Assembly (NCBI RefSeq): GCF_019186805.1
Contig: NZ_CP066783.1
Span: 4,043,501 to 4,107,500, forward strand
DNA length: 64,000 bases
Direction of reading: 5' to 3'
Origin: Comamonas fluminis
GTDB taxonomy: Bacteria; Pseudomonadota; Gammaproteobacteria; Burkholderiales; Burkholderiaceae_C
Shown one piece after another: positions 43,223 through 52,657 of the stretch. A model generated the notes under the pieces. The model saw only the letters and a list, made by a program, of their open reading frames with translations, was not told the origin of the DNA and ran no database searches. The position numbers and the translations under genes are program-made. The first letter of the stretch is position 1. Each line of letters starts with the position of its first letter.

Positions 43223-44335
43223 TCATCCTTTATCCAGCGCCACTGCAGCCAGCATGCGCACCACCTGCGCCATGCGCTGGTAGTCCAGCCGGTCCCAGGT
43301 ATCGGTGCTCTGGTGGTAGTGCGGGTTGCGCATGAAAGAGGTGTCGGTAACCATGATGGCCGGGTAGCCCAGCCGCCAGTAATTGAGGTGATCGGAAAAA
43401 TCCACACCCTGCACAAAGCGCGGCGAGTTCAGCGAATACACGCCCAGCGGCTGGCTTTCATCGCTGGATGCCCGCATCAGCGCCTTGGTGTGGCGCATGG
43501 CGCCAAAGTTTTTCATCTCGCCAATCAGCGCAATGAAGTTGGCCTGATCGGGGTAGAACCAGCCCAGCGGGGCCAGTGGATAACTCTGGCTGCCCGGCGC
43601 ATCGCTGTAGTAGCCAATCATCTCCACCGACAGCATCAGGCGCACGGCGCGGCCACTGTCCTGCAGCGACTTGGCATGGCGATAGCTGCCCATATCGTCA
43701 GAGCGAAAGTTGGGCGGCTCCTCTAGCGTGTAGAACACCAGCTCCACGGGCTGCGTGGGCGGGCTGGCGGCAAGCACGCGGGCCAGTTCCAGCAGGCCTG
43801 CCACACCGCTGGCGTTATCGTCTGCGCCGGGGGTGTGGGTCTGCGGCGTCGGTTTTGCGCCTGCCGAAACGGCAGCGCCATGGTCGTGTTCAGTCAGTGC
43901 ACTGTCGTAATGCGCGCCCATCACCAGCAGCGGCGCACTGCTGTCCACAGGGCCAAAGCGCACGATCAGGTTCTCATAGCTGCGGCCATCCACCTCAAAG
44001 CGCTGGCGCTCGGCCTTCAGGCCCGACTGAGCCAGCTCGGCAGCGATGTACTCCGCCGCTTTTTGCAGGGTCTCGGGCTGGTCAAAGCTGCGGCCCAGAA
44101 AATCCTCGCTCAGCGCCCGCACATGACTCTGCAGGCGCTGGGGCGATATCTGCAAGCTTGCAGGCATATCCAGCGGCACTTTCTTCGATGCCACTGGCTG
44201 GGCCAACACGCAGCCACTGATACCGGTCACAGCAGCCAGCGCACCCGTCAAAAGAGCCGCCCCCATCCATTTGCGGTATGTGCGCGCGGCGCTGCTGGGC
44301 GAGGATGTCGTACTGGGTTGAATCATTTGCGGCAT
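43223..44335 (-). CDS. Exported M28 family zinc aminopeptidase-like protein
   Basis: The 370-residue protein (ATG at 44335; an ATG at 44326 is equally possible) has an N-terminal hydrophobic signal ending GISGCVLAQ, which could be a lipobox. M28 metal ligands are visible in order: GAHYDSA (His), GADDNASGVAGLLELAR (Asp), TLEEPPNF (Glu pair), SVEMIGYYSD (Glu/Asp position) and HYHQSTDTWDRLDYQRM (His). It probably removes N-terminal residues from peptides in the periplasm or on the outer membrane. It is divergent from an ABC exporter gene. Confidence 0.87.
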   Translation of the reverse strand: MPQMIQPSTTSSPSSAARTYRKWMGAALLTGALAAVTGISGCVLAQPVASKKVPLDMPASLQISPQRLQSHVRALSEDFLGRSFDQPETLQKAAEYIAAELAQSGLKAERQRFEVDGRSYENLIVRFGPVDSSAPLLVMGAHYDSALTEHDHGAAVSAGAKPTPQTHTPGADDNASGVAGLLELARVLAASPPTQPVELVFYTLEEPPNFRSDDMGSYRHAKSLQDSGRAVRLMLSVEMIGYYSDAPGSQSYPLAPLGWFYPDQANFIALIGEMKNFGAMRHTKALMRASSDESQPLGVYSLNSPRFVQGVDFSDHLNYWRLGYPAIMVTDTSFMRNPHYHQSTDTWDRLDYQRMAQVVRMLAAVALDKG

Positions 44336-44465
44336 GAAAGTAGTGTGTCCCGGTTCAAGAACCCATTGCATAAGCGGTCATCCGCGCAACTTTGCACCAA
44401 CTGACGCCACTCCCCTACCATCGGCGCAACAAGTGCCACAAGCATGTACCGGGAGTATTGCCATC

Positions 44466-46304
44466 GTGTTCCGATTCTTTGAAAAACAGGTTCCCCCCTA
44501 CCCTGCGCAGGAGCCCAGAGTTCCCCCCAAAGGCTTTTTTGCCTTTGTCTGGGCCTGCACCCAGGGCATGCGCGGCTGGATTGGGCTGATGACGCTGACA
44601 TCGGCCCTGCTGGCCGTGTATGAAGCCGTGCTTTTTGCCATCATGGGCCGCGTGGTCGACTGGCTGGGCACGGTCACGCCCGCCACCTTCTGGGATGAGC
44701 AGCGCGGCATGCTGCTGGGCATTGCGGGCATTTTGCTGAGCAGCGTGCTGCTGCTGGCCCTGCACACCACCGTCATGCACCAGGTGCTGGCCATCAACTT
44801 TCCCATGCGGCTGCGCTGGGTGTTTCACAAGCTGATGCTGGGCCAGAGCATGTCGTTCTATGCCGACGAATTTGCCGGCCGCATCACCACCAAGATCATG
44901 CAGACCGCGCTGTCGGTGCGCGAAGTGGTCTTTATGGTGGTGGACGTGTTTGTGGGCGTGGGCGTCTACATGATCGGCATTCTGATTCTGGCCGCAAGCT
45001 TTGAATGGCGGCTGATGATTCCGTTTGCGCTCTGGTTCATTGCCTACACCGCTGCCTGTTTCTATTTTGTGCCGCGCCTGGGCAAGATCGGCAAGGAACA
45101 GGCCGATGCGCGATCGATGATGACCGGCCGCGTGACCGATGCGTACACCAACATCGCCACCGTCAAGCTGTTCGCCCACACCCGCCGCGAAGCCGAATAT
45201 GCGCGCAACGCCATGGAGTCCTTCAAGGCCACGGGCTATGCACAGATGCGCCTGGTCAGCCTGTTTGAGATCACCAACCATTTGATGATTGCCCTGCTGC
45301 TGCTGGGCAGCGGCGGCACGGCTCTGTATCTGTGGACGCAAGGCCAGGCCAGCGCAGGCGTAGTGGCCGCCGTGATCGCCATGGCGCTGCGCCTGATGGG
45401 CTACTCGCACTGGGTGATGTGGCAGATGACAGGTCTGTTTGAAAACGTGGGCACCATTCAGGACGGCATCACCACGCTGACCAAGCCGCGCACCATCGTC
45501 GATGCGCCTGAAGCCAAGCCGCTGCAGATTACACAGGGCGGCATTGCCTTCGAGGATGTGAGCTTTGGCTATAAGGCTGATGGCAAAAAGGTGATGGACC
45601 ACCTGAACCTGCACATCCGCCCCGGCGAGCGCATTGGCCTGATCGGCCGCTCGGGCGCGGGCAAGTCCACGCTGGTCAACCTGCTGCTGCGCTTTCACGA
45701 GGTGCAGGGCGGGCGCATCACCATCGACGGCCAGGACATCCGCAATGTCACGCAGGACAGCCTGCGCGGCGCCATCGGCATGGTGACGCAAGACACCTCG
45801 CTCTTGCACCGCTCCATGCGCGACAACATCCTCTATGGCCGCCCCGATGCCAGCGAAGAAGCCATGCGTGCCGCCGCCGACAAGGCCGAGGCCTCGGACT
45901 TCATCGCCACGCTGACCGACCTGAAAGGCCGCAGCGGCTACGACGCCCAGGTGGGCGAACGCGGCGTCAAGCTCTCGGGCGGCCAGCGTCAGCGCGTGGC
46001 CATTGCGCGTGTGATGCTCAAAGACGCGCCCATCTTGCTGCTGGACGAAGCCACCAGCGCGCTGGACAGCGAGGTGGAAGCCGCCATCCAGCAAAGCCTG
46101 GACGGGCTGATGCACGGCAAGACCGTGATCGCCATTGCCCACCGCCTCTCGACCATCGCCGCCATGGACCGCCTGATCGTGATGAACGAGGGCCATATCG
46201 TGGAAGAAGGCACGCACCAGCAACTGCTGGCCAAGGGCGGTATCTACGCCAAGCTGTGGGCCCACCAAAGCGGCGGCTTTCTGGCTGAACCCTCAGACCA
46301 CTAA
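44466..46304 (+). CDS. ABC exporter, fused permease and ATPase (MsbA-like)
   Basis: This inner-membrane half-transporter has 612 residues, started at the GTG at 44466 after GGGAG; the open frame runs further upstream into the divergent peptidase leader. The N-terminal part has six hydrophobic helices (about residues 35-320). The ATPase has Walker A GRSGAGKSTLVN, MVTQDTSLLHRS, signature VKLSGGQRQR, Walker B ILLLDEATSALD and the switch IAHRLSTI. It resembles MsbA and other lipid or drug exporters, but the substrate is not readable from sequence. A copy of the AGCTATCA repeat follows within 1 nt of the stop. Confidence 0.92.
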   Translation: MFRFFEKQVPPYPAQEPRVPPKGFFAFVWACTQGMRGWIGLMTLTSALLAVYEAVLFAIMGRVVDWLGTVTPATFWDEQRGMLLGIAGILLSSVLLLALHTTVMHQVLAINFPMRLRWVFHKLMLGQSMSFYADEFAGRITTKIMQTALSVREVVFMVVDVFVGVGVYMIGILILAASFEWRLMIPFALWFIAYTAACFYFVPRLGKIGKEQADARSMMTGRVTDAYTNIATVKLFAHTRREAEYARNAMESFKATGYAQMRLVSLFEITNHLMIALLLLGSGGTALYLWTQGQASAGVVAAVIAMALRLMGYSHWVMWQMTGLFENVGTIQDGITTLTKPRTIVDAPEAKPLQITQGGIAFEDVSFGYKADGKKVMDHLNLHIRPGERIGLIGRSGAGKSTLVNLLLRFHEVQGGRITIDGQDIRNVTQDSLRGAIGMVTQDTSLLHRSMRDNILYGRPDASEEAMRAAADKAEASDFIATLTDLKGRSGYDAQVGERGVKLSGGQRQRVAIARVMLKDAPILLLDEATSALDSEVEAAIQQSLDGLMHGKTVIAIAHRLSTIAAMDRLIVMNEGHIVEEGTHQQLLAKGGIYAKLWAHQSGGFLAEPSDH

Positions 46305-46354
46305 CCATGAAATCGGGCTAAAGCCTAGATCCATCAATCGTAAGCAGCTATGAC
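46305..46354. repeat. AGCTATCA-type dispersed repeat forming the DUF2164 start region
   Basis: AAATCGGGCTAAAGCCTAG then ATCCATCAATCGTAAGCAGCTATGA is a diverged copy. The ATG of the DUF2164 gene at 46350 lies in its terminal GCAGCTATGA block, where other copies read GCAGCTATCA. No separate Shine-Dalgarno is visible. Confidence 0.5.
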
Positions 46355-46616
46355 TATTGAACTACCCAAGCACGCCCAGCAACAGGCCATCACCTCCATC
46401 GAACGCTATTTCCGCGAGAACATGGACGAGCCCATTGGCAATATGCAATCGGGTGCGCTGCTGCAGTTCTTTCTGACCGAAATCGGCCCCAGCATCTACA
46501 ACAAGGCCGTGGCCGATGTGCAGGAAAACCTGCAGGCCCGCCTGCAGGAGCTGGACTATGAAGTGGGCAAGGAAGAGTTTGGCTACTGGACAGCCAAGCG
46601 CACGGCTCGCCGCTAG
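46350..46616 (+). CDS. DUF2164 family protein
   Basis: The 88-residue acidic protein matches the DUF2164 pattern as I know it: KHAQQQAITSIERYFRENMDE at the N-terminus in part, then IGNMQSGALLQFFLTEIGPSIYN and a C-terminal ELDYEVGKEEFGYW. No function is known for the family. No signal peptide or membrane span. Its start codon appears to derive from a dispersed repeat, and it is followed by another small gene and sbcDC on the same strand. Confidence 0.85.
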   Translation: MTIELPKHAQQQAITSIERYFRENMDEPIGNMQSGALLQFFLTEIGPSIYNKAVADVQENLQARLQELDYEVGKEEFGYWTAKRTARR

Positions 46617-46639
46617 GCACTTCCAATCTCCACTGAGCC

Positions 46640-46909
46640 ATGACACCCAGCCACCGCCTGCAAGCTGCGCTGCAATCGCAATCGCCCGCACGGGCCGTTG
46701 CTGCGCTGGCCCGCGCACTGCGCGATGAAGGCATGCCCCAGGTCGCGCTCTACCGGCTGTACCTGGCCGCGCATGTGCGCAGCGATCTTTCCGAGCCGCA
46801 GCGCGATGCACTGGCCGACGCCATGGATCTGATCTGGGGCGGCGGCTGGGCCAAGGGCCATGCCTTGTTTGCGCAGACTCTGACGCAAGAGCGGCTCGAC
46901 AGCGAATAA
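46640..46909 (+). CDS. Small conserved-looking protein of unknown function
   Basis: The 89-residue product is mostly helical by composition (Ala, Leu, Arg, Gln) with a conserved-looking C-terminal segment DAMDLIWGGGWAKGHALF. I recognise no family. It lies 23 nt after the DUF2164 gene and 50 nt before sbcD on the same strand, which suggests co-transcription. The start at 46640 has no clear Shine-Dalgarno. Confidence 0.65.
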   Translation: MTPSHRLQAALQSQSPARAVAALARALRDEGMPQVALYRLYLAAHVRSDLSEPQRDALADAMDLIWGGGWAKGHALFAQTLTQERLDSE

Positions 46910-46959
46910 GAACAGCGCACGCGCCCTGTCAGCCCTTCTGTCTGACATACCATCACCGC

Positions 46960-48210
46960 ATGCGTCTTCTTCACACCTCCGACTGGCATCTGGGCCAGCA
47001 TTTCATGGGCCAGAGCCGCCAGGCCGAACACCAGGCGCTGATCGACTGGCTGCTGCAGCAGGTTCAAATCCATCAGGTTGATGCCGTGCTGATTGCCGGC
47101 GATGTGTTCGACACCGGCGCACCCGCCAGCTATGCGCGTGAGCTGTACAACCAGTTGATTGCACGCTTGCACCAGGCGGGCGTTGCCCTCCTGATTCTGG
47201 GCGGCAACCATGACTCGGTCAGCGTGCTGGACGAAAGCCGCGATCTGCTGCGCCATCTGGGCACGCAGGTGATTGCCTCCACTGGCGCACCGCAGCAGCA
47301 TGCCGTCACCCTGGCGCTGCGCGGCTCCGGCCAGCCCGGCTGCATCGTCTGCGCCCTGCCCTTTATCCGCGCCCGCGATGTGCAGCAAAGTCAGGCGGGC
47401 CAGAGCGCACAAGACAAACAACAGGCGCTGCAAACCGCTATCCAGAACACTTATCAACAGGTCTATGCCGCCGCACAGGTTTTGCAGCAAGAGCTGCAAG
47501 CCACGCTGGGCCGCAAGCTGCCCATCATCGCCACCGGCCACCTGACCACCGTGGGCGCCAGCAGCAATGAATCGGTGCGCGAGATTTATGTGGGCTCGCT
47601 CGAAGCCTTTCCCACCAATGCCTTCCCGCCTGCCGACTACATCGCGCTGGGCCATATCCACCAGCCACAGAAAGTGGGTGGCTTTGACCATATTCGCTAC
47701 AGCGGCTCGCCCATCGCCTTGGGTTTTGATGAGGCACGCCAGACCAAACAGGTGCTGCTGGTTGACCTGAACGAGAACGGGCTGCAGGCCATTGAGTCGC
47801 TGCCCGTTCCGGTCTTTCAAACGCTGGCGGCCGTGCGCTGCAGCCTGAAGGATTTGCCAGAAACTCTCAAAACCATAGCTACCAGCGCAAACCCAGAACG
47901 CGCTAGCTGGCTGGATGTCACGATTATTGAAGACGACTACTTGGCTGACCTGCCCGCCCGCGTGCAGGCGCTGGCCGATGGCTTGCCCGTGCAAGTGCTG
48001 CGCATCAAGCGCCAGCGCGGCACTGCTGCTGCACAACTGCAGAGCGAAGCCATGGAGTCGCTGGACGAGCTGACGCCGCAAGACGTGTTTGCACGCCGCC
48101 TGGCACTTGAAACGCTGGAGCCACCGCTGCAACAGGCGCTGACCGAGCGCTACCAGAGCGTGGTCGAATCGCTGAGCCACACCGAAAACATCTCTGGGGG
48201 GGCCGCATGA
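46960..48210 (+). CDS. sbcD: Nuclease SbcCD subunit D
   Basis: SbcD is the Mre11-type manganese nuclease of the SbcCD complex, which opens DNA hairpins and processes blocked ends. The 416-residue protein starts MRLLHTSDWHLGQHF (phosphodiesterase motif I) and continues with LIAGDVFDTGAP, LILGGNHDS, and ALGHIHQPQ. A C-terminal capping region contains ETLKTIATSANPERASW, coded by DNA resembling the AGCTATCA repeat (47862-47915). It overlaps sbcC by ATGA. Confidence 0.96.
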   Translation: MRLLHTSDWHLGQHFMGQSRQAEHQALIDWLLQQVQIHQVDAVLIAGDVFDTGAPASYARELYNQLIARLHQAGVALLILGGNHDSVSVLDESRDLLRHLGTQVIASTGAPQQHAVTLALRGSGQPGCIVCALPFIRARDVQQSQAGQSAQDKQQALQTAIQNTYQQVYAAAQVLQQELQATLGRKLPIIATGHLTTVGASSNESVREIYVGSLEAFPTNAFPPADYIALGHIHQPQKVGGFDHIRYSGSPIALGFDEARQTKQVLLVDLNENGLQAIESLPVPVFQTLAAVRCSLKDLPETLKTIATSANPERASWLDVTIIEDDYLADLPARVQALADGLPVQVLRIKRQRGTAAAQLQSEAMESLDELTPQDVFARRLALETLEPPLQQALTERYQSVVESLSHTENISGGAA

Positions 48211-51200
48211 AAATCCTCAAGCTGCGCCTCAAGAATCTCAACTCGCTCAAGGGCGAATGGGAAGTCGATTTCAGCGCCCCCCCCTTTGCGGGCAACAGCC
48301 TGTTTGCCATCACTGGCCCCACAGGGGCGGGCAAATCCACGCTGCTCGATGCCATCTGCCTGGCGCTCTACCACCAGACGCCGCGCCTTTCCACCATCAG
48401 CGCCAGCAGCAACGATTTGATGACGCGGCACACCGCCGACTGTCTGGCCGAGGTGGAGTTCGAAGTCAAAGGCGTGACCTACCGCGCCTTCTGGAGCCAG
48501 CGCCGCGCCCGCGACAAGGCCAGCGGCACACTGCAGGCCCCCAAGGTAGAACTGGCGCGAGTGGCCGACGGCCATATCCTCAGCAACCACAGCAGTGAAA
48601 AGCTCAAGCAGATGGCCCAGATCACCGGGCTGGACTTTGCGCGCTTTACCAAATCCATGCTGCTGGCCCAAGGCGGCTTTGCGGCCTTTTTGCAAGCCAG
48701 CGCCAACGAACGCGCCGAGCTGCTGGAAGAACTCACCGGCACCGACATCTACAGCCAGATTTCTCAAACCGTGTTCGAACGCGCACGCGATGCACGCCAG
48801 GCGCTGGAGAAAAACAAGGCCCATGCCGATGGCATGCAGCTGCTGACCGAGCAAGAGCGCCAGCAACTGCAAACCGAAGCAGACCAGCTGCAAGCCCAGG
48901 TGGGCGAGATGCAAACCCGCCACAGCGCATTGCAAACGCTGCAGCGCTGGCAGGAGCAAACAGCGCAGGCCGAACAAGCGCAGTCACAAGCCCTGCACTC
49001 GCACACCCAAGCCCAGCAAGCGCTGCAGGCCGCTGCCCCTGAATTGCAGCGCCTGCAGGCCCACGCCCCGGCGCAAGCCATAGCCCCGCTGCATGAGCGC
49101 TGGCAGCAAGCGCAGACCCATTGCACGGCGGCAAATACGCAGCTCTCGCAATTGCAAACAGCGCTGCAACAAGCACGTGTGCAGCAGTGGCAGCTTCACC
49201 ACCATGCCAGCAGTCTGGCAACACAATCGCTACAAAAAGCAGAGCTGCGTGCGCATGATCTGAAAGCGCAGCAGGCCGATTTAACCCAATGGCAACAACA
49301 AAATGCCGCCCATGCACAACTAGGCGAGCACCTGAGCGGCTGGCGCGAACAGTTGGAGCAAAGCCAGCAACAACAACTGCAGCTGCAGCGCGAACAGGCC
49401 GAGCTGGAGACAAGCCAGCAGCAAGCCCAGAAACTGCAGCAGCAAAACACTGCGCAAGCCACTGTGGTGCAGCAAGCGCAGGCCGCACTGCAACACACCC
49501 AGAGCGCTGCAGAGCAAGCGGCACAAACCCAGCACACGCTGCTGGCCGCCCATGGCGGCAGCCTGACCCAGTTGCGCACACACTGGCAAACTGCGCAGCA
49601 GCAAATGCAGGCCCTGCAGCAACTACAGCAGCACGCCAGCCAGCGCGATGCGCTGCAGCAGCAAGAGCAATCGCTGCGCACCGATCTGCAGGCCTGTAGC
49701 GAACGACTGCAGCAGCAAAGCACCGCACTTGTCAGCCTGCGCAGCCAGTACGCACAGCAAAGAGAAAAAGTCAGCGACAAACAAAAAATACTGGCGCAAG
49801 AGCAGCGCATTCAAAGCCTGGAAGCCCACCGCCACGCATTGCAAGCTGGTGAAGCCTGCCCGCTGTGCGGATCGCGGGAACACCCCGCCATCACCGCCTA
49901 TGCCGCGCTGGATATCTCCGCAAGCGAAGCGGCGCTGCAAAGCGCCAGGGCCGAGCTCGAAGTGCTGGAGCAGCAAGGCAGCCAGCTCAAAGCCGATTAC
50001 GCGGCCAGCACCACACAGCAGACCAGCCTGCAAAAGCAGCTGGACACGACAGCCGCCCACATCCAGCAATGGCAAACACGCTGGAACACATTACGACAAG
50101 CCTGCTCGGCCACACTGGCCGCTGATGCCTGGAGCCAGCCTGATGCACTGACGGCGCTGCAGCAGCAAAGTACGCAGCAGGCCCACACCCTGCAGCGGTT
50201 GCTGAACGACGCGGAAGCGGGTGAGCGCAGTGCACAAACCGCCAAAGATGCCGCCCAAGTTGCCGCGCAAAACCTGCAAAGCGCACAGCACCGGCAAGAG
50301 CGTGTGCAGCAAGTGCAGCACGACAATACGGCCTTGCAGCAGCGCCTGAGTCATGCCGTGCAAACGCTGCAAGACAGCACCGCTGCCGTAGATGCCCAGC
50401 TGCAGGCCGCCATAACGCAGGCTGGCTGGACGGTGCCCGATGCAGCGCACAGCAGCGCCTGGCTGCAGCAGCGCCAGCAAGACTGGCAGCAGTGGCAGCA
50501 GCACAGCACCGAGCAGCAGGCGCTAAGTCAGCAACTGCTGCTGCAGCAGCGCCAGGTAGAGCAAGCCACTCAAGACGCCCAGCACTGGCAGCAGGGCGCG
50601 GCACAGTTGCAGGCCATCGATGCCCCCGCGTCACCCTCGTCACCCTCGTCACCCACCTCCCCGCTGCCCGGCAATCTGGCCGAATGCGCTGCACAGCTTG
50701 ATCGCACGGTGCAGCAACTGGCCAGCCTGCAAGGTCAGGCCCAGCAACTTGGCAACCAACTGGCCCAGTTGCAGCAAGCCAGCGCAAAAGCCCAAGCCGC
50801 CTGGAATGCCGCGCTGCAAGCCAGCCCGTTTGCCGATGTCACCGCTTTTACCCACGCCCTGCTTACAGCGGCCGAGCTGCAGCGCCTGTCCCAGCTCAGC
50901 GACCAGTTGCACCAAGCCGCGCAGCGCGCCAGCACCTTGCTGGCCGAAGCAACAGCGCACCACGCGCAATTGCAAGCACAGGCCTTGACGGATGAAGACC
51001 CCGCAGCCATCGCCCAGCAATTGCAATTACTGGAGGCCGAGCGCAGCACCACCACCGAGCAACTGGGTGCACAGCGGGCACGCCTGGCAGACGATGCGCA
51101 GCGCCGCACCGGCCAGCAGGCGCTGCTGGCCCAAATTGCCGCGCAGGAGCAGGACTGCGATCTTTGGCAGCGACTGGACAGCCTGATCGGATCAGCCAAA

Positions 51201-51659
51201 GGCGACAAATTCCGTAAATTTGCGCAGGGGCTGACGCTGGACCATTTGCTGCTGCTGGCCAACCGCCACCTCACGCGATTGCATGGCCGCTATCTGCTGC
51301 AGCGCAAGCCCACGGGCGAGCTGGAGCTGGACATTGTGGACAGCTGGCAGGGCGATGTGGCGCGTGACACGCGCACGCTGTCTGGGGGCGAGGCGTTTCT
51401 GGTCAGCCTGGCGCTGGCCCTGGCGCTGTCTGATCTGGTCAGCAGCAAAACCTCCATCGACTCGCTCTTCCTAGACGAAGGCTTTGGCACACTGGACGGC
51501 GACACGCTGGAAGTGGCTCTGGCCGCGCTCGATGCGCTCAACGCCAGCGGCAAGATGATTGGCATCATCAGCCATGTGGAAGCGCTCAAGGAGCGCATCC
51601 CCGCCCAGATTCGCGTGGAAAAAGGCGCGGGGGTCGGTTACTCAAGACTGGTGATCTGA
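48207..51659 (+). CDS. sbcC: Nuclease SbcCD subunit C
   Basis: SbcC is the Rad50-like ATPase of SbcCD. The 1150-residue protein begins with Walker A GPTGAGKSTLLDA (about residue 36). The two long coiled arms flank the zinc hook CPLCGSREHP near residue 552. The signature is RTLSGGEAFLVSLALAL near residue 1057, and Walker B is SLFLDEGFGTLD. The coils are extremely rich in Gln, Ala and His (long CAG/CAA-rich DNA). One loop near residue 810 contains a short Ser-Pro repeat (SPSSPSSPTSPLPG) coded by tandem CACCCTCGT units. The stop lies 5 nt from the convergent dioxygenase gene. Confidence 0.96.
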   Translation: MKILKLRLKNLNSLKGEWEVDFSAPPFAGNSLFAITGPTGAGKSTLLDAICLALYHQTPRLSTISASSNDLMTRHTADCLAEVEFEVKGVTYRAFWSQRRARDKASGTLQAPKVELARVADGHILSNHSSEKLKQMAQITGLDFARFTKSMLLAQGGFAAFLQASANERAELLEELTGTDIYSQISQTVFERARDARQALEKNKAHADGMQLLTEQERQQLQTEADQLQAQVGEMQTRHSALQTLQRWQEQTAQAEQAQSQALHSHTQAQQALQAAAPELQRLQAHAPAQAIAPLHERWQQAQTHCTAANTQLSQLQTALQQARVQQWQLHHHASSLATQSLQKAELRAHDLKAQQADLTQWQQQNAAHAQLGEHLSGWREQLEQSQQQQLQLQREQAELETSQQQAQKLQQQNTAQATVVQQAQAALQHTQSAAEQAAQTQHTLLAAHGGSLTQLRTHWQTAQQQMQALQQLQQHASQRDALQQQEQSLRTDLQACSERLQQQSTALVSLRSQYAQQREKVSDKQKILAQEQRIQSLEAHRHALQAGEACPLCGSREHPAITAYAALDISASEAALQSARAELEVLEQQGSQLKADYAASTTQQTSLQKQLDTTAAHIQQWQTRWNTLRQACSATLAADAWSQPDALTALQQQSTQQAHTLQRLLNDAEAGERSAQTAKDAAQVAAQNLQSAQHRQERVQQVQHDNTALQQRLSHAVQTLQDSTAAVDAQLQAAITQAGWTVPDAAHSSAWLQQRQQDWQQWQQHSTEQQALSQQLLLQQRQVEQATQDAQHWQQGAAQLQAIDAPASPSSPSSPTSPLPGNLAECAAQLDRTVQQLASLQGQAQQLGNQLAQLQQASAKAQAAWNAALQASPFADVTAFTHALLTAAELQRLSQLSDQLHQAAQRASTLLAEATAHHAQLQAQALTDEDPAAIAQQLQLLEAERSTTTEQLGAQRARLADDAQRRTGQQALLAQIAAQEQDCDLWQRLDSLIGSAKGDKFRKFAQGLTLDHLLLLANRHLTRLHGRYLLQRKPTGELELDIVDSWQGDVARDTRTLSGGEAFLVSLALALALSDLVSSKTSIDSLFLDEGFGTLDGDTLEVALAALDALNASGKMIGIISHVEALKERIPAQIRVEKGAGVGYSRLVI

Positions 51660-51664
51660 ACGCA

Positions 51665-52657
51665 TCAGACGCCCGGTGGTGGTGGCGGCATCATGCCCGG
51701 ACGCGGTGGGCGGCCACCCGGGCGTGGGCCACCGGGGCCGCCAGGCCCACCAGGCCCACCAGGAGGCATCGAGCCTTTGACCTGACACAGCTTGTCCTGC
51801 AGGTTGTTGCGCACCACCACGGTTTTACTGGCCAGCATGACGCCACCCACGTTCTGCACATCAAACAGATAAGGCGACTTGTCGGGCTCCTGCCCCACCA
51901 CGTTGTCCACCGCCAGTTGCGTATCGGGCTGGCCTTTGTCCTTGTAAAACTGCGCCTGAGTGAAGATTTGCGCATTCAACGCATCGCTGAACAGCAACTG
52001 ACTGGTCAGCCACGATGCAGCCCTGTCTGCTGGGTCATAACTGCCTTGCAAAATGCGAAAGTGCACATGCACGGCACGGCCCCGGTACCAACCGGGGTAG
52101 CAGCTATCAAAACGGGCAATACCGTCCTTGTCCGTGCGCTGGTAGCCACGGAAGAACTGCTTGTCCAGGTCCGCCTGGCTGTTGTTGCACATGCGTTGAA
52201 TCTGCCCCGAATAGCCGCCTGTGTGGTTGGTGTGCCAGATTTCCACAATCGTGTCTGGTACGGGTTCGCAGCGTTCATTCACCACACGAATCTGCATGTG
52301 CACGGGAAGACCGTCCCAGCCATCGCTGACGTCAGATCGCTCGGGTGACAAGGTGTGGCAGGGGCCAATCGTCGCCTCACAGGTCAGGCGGCAACTGCCC
52401 GCCAGCCCCACTGCTGTAAACGGGTTCAGCCCGCGCACGGCAGCGGCAATGGCCTTGGTGCCGCCGCTGAGCCAGGGGCTTGCACCAGTGACACCGGTGG
52501 CACCGGTGGTGGCTGCTGCAGCCGCTGTTTCCGCCGACGTGGAGCAGCCCAGCAAAGGCAGGACGGGCAGCAGCCCAAGCATGGCGGCTGATTGCTGCAA
52601 CCAGCTGCGGCGTGAAGCAGAGGTCAGACTTTGAGGTTCAATCAGTGGTGTGCGCAT
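51665..52657 (-). CDS. Exported intradiol-dioxygenase-like protein with Gly-Pro-rich tail
   Basis: The 330-residue protein (ATG at 52657) has a twin-arginine-type signal with a lipobox-like end (SRRSWLQQSAAMLGLL, LLGCSTS), so it is probably an exported lipoprotein. The body has the intradiol (protocatechuate 3,4-dioxygenase) fold: EIWHTNHTGGYSG with a Tyr ligand, RTDKDGIARFDSCYPGWY, and GRAVHVHFRI with the His-x-His ligands. Residues 297-330 are Pro/Gly-rich with PGG repeats. Extracytoplasmic members of this family have unclear substrates. Iron binding looks possible; catechol cleavage is unproven. Confidence 0.85.
   Translation of the reverse strand: MRTPLIEPQSLTSASRRSWLQQSAAMLGLLPVLPLLGCSTSAETAAAAATTGATGVTGASPWLSGGTKAIAAAVRGLNPFTAVGLAGSCRLTCEATIGPCHTLSPERSDVSDGWDGLPVHMQIRVVNERCEPVPDTIVEIWHTNHTGGYSGQIQRMCNNSQADLDKQFFRGYQRTDKDGIARFDSCYPGWYRGRAVHVHFRILQGSYDPADRAASWLTSQLLFSDALNAQIFTQAQFYKDKGQPDTQLAVDNVVGQEPDKSPYLFDVQNVGGVMLASKTVVVRNNLQDKLCQVKGSMPPGGPGGPGGPGGPRPGGRPPRPGMMPPPPPGV

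Noticed and set aside
44415-46268. A 617-codon minus-strand frame opposite the ABC exporter
   Set aside because: The plus-strand gene has every ABC motif; the antisense frame is His/Gly/Val-rich with no domain.
48900-50600. CAG-rich repetitive stretch that could look like a repeat array or CRISPR
   Set aside because: It is in frame in SbcC coiled coils; there are no uniform repeats with regular spacers.
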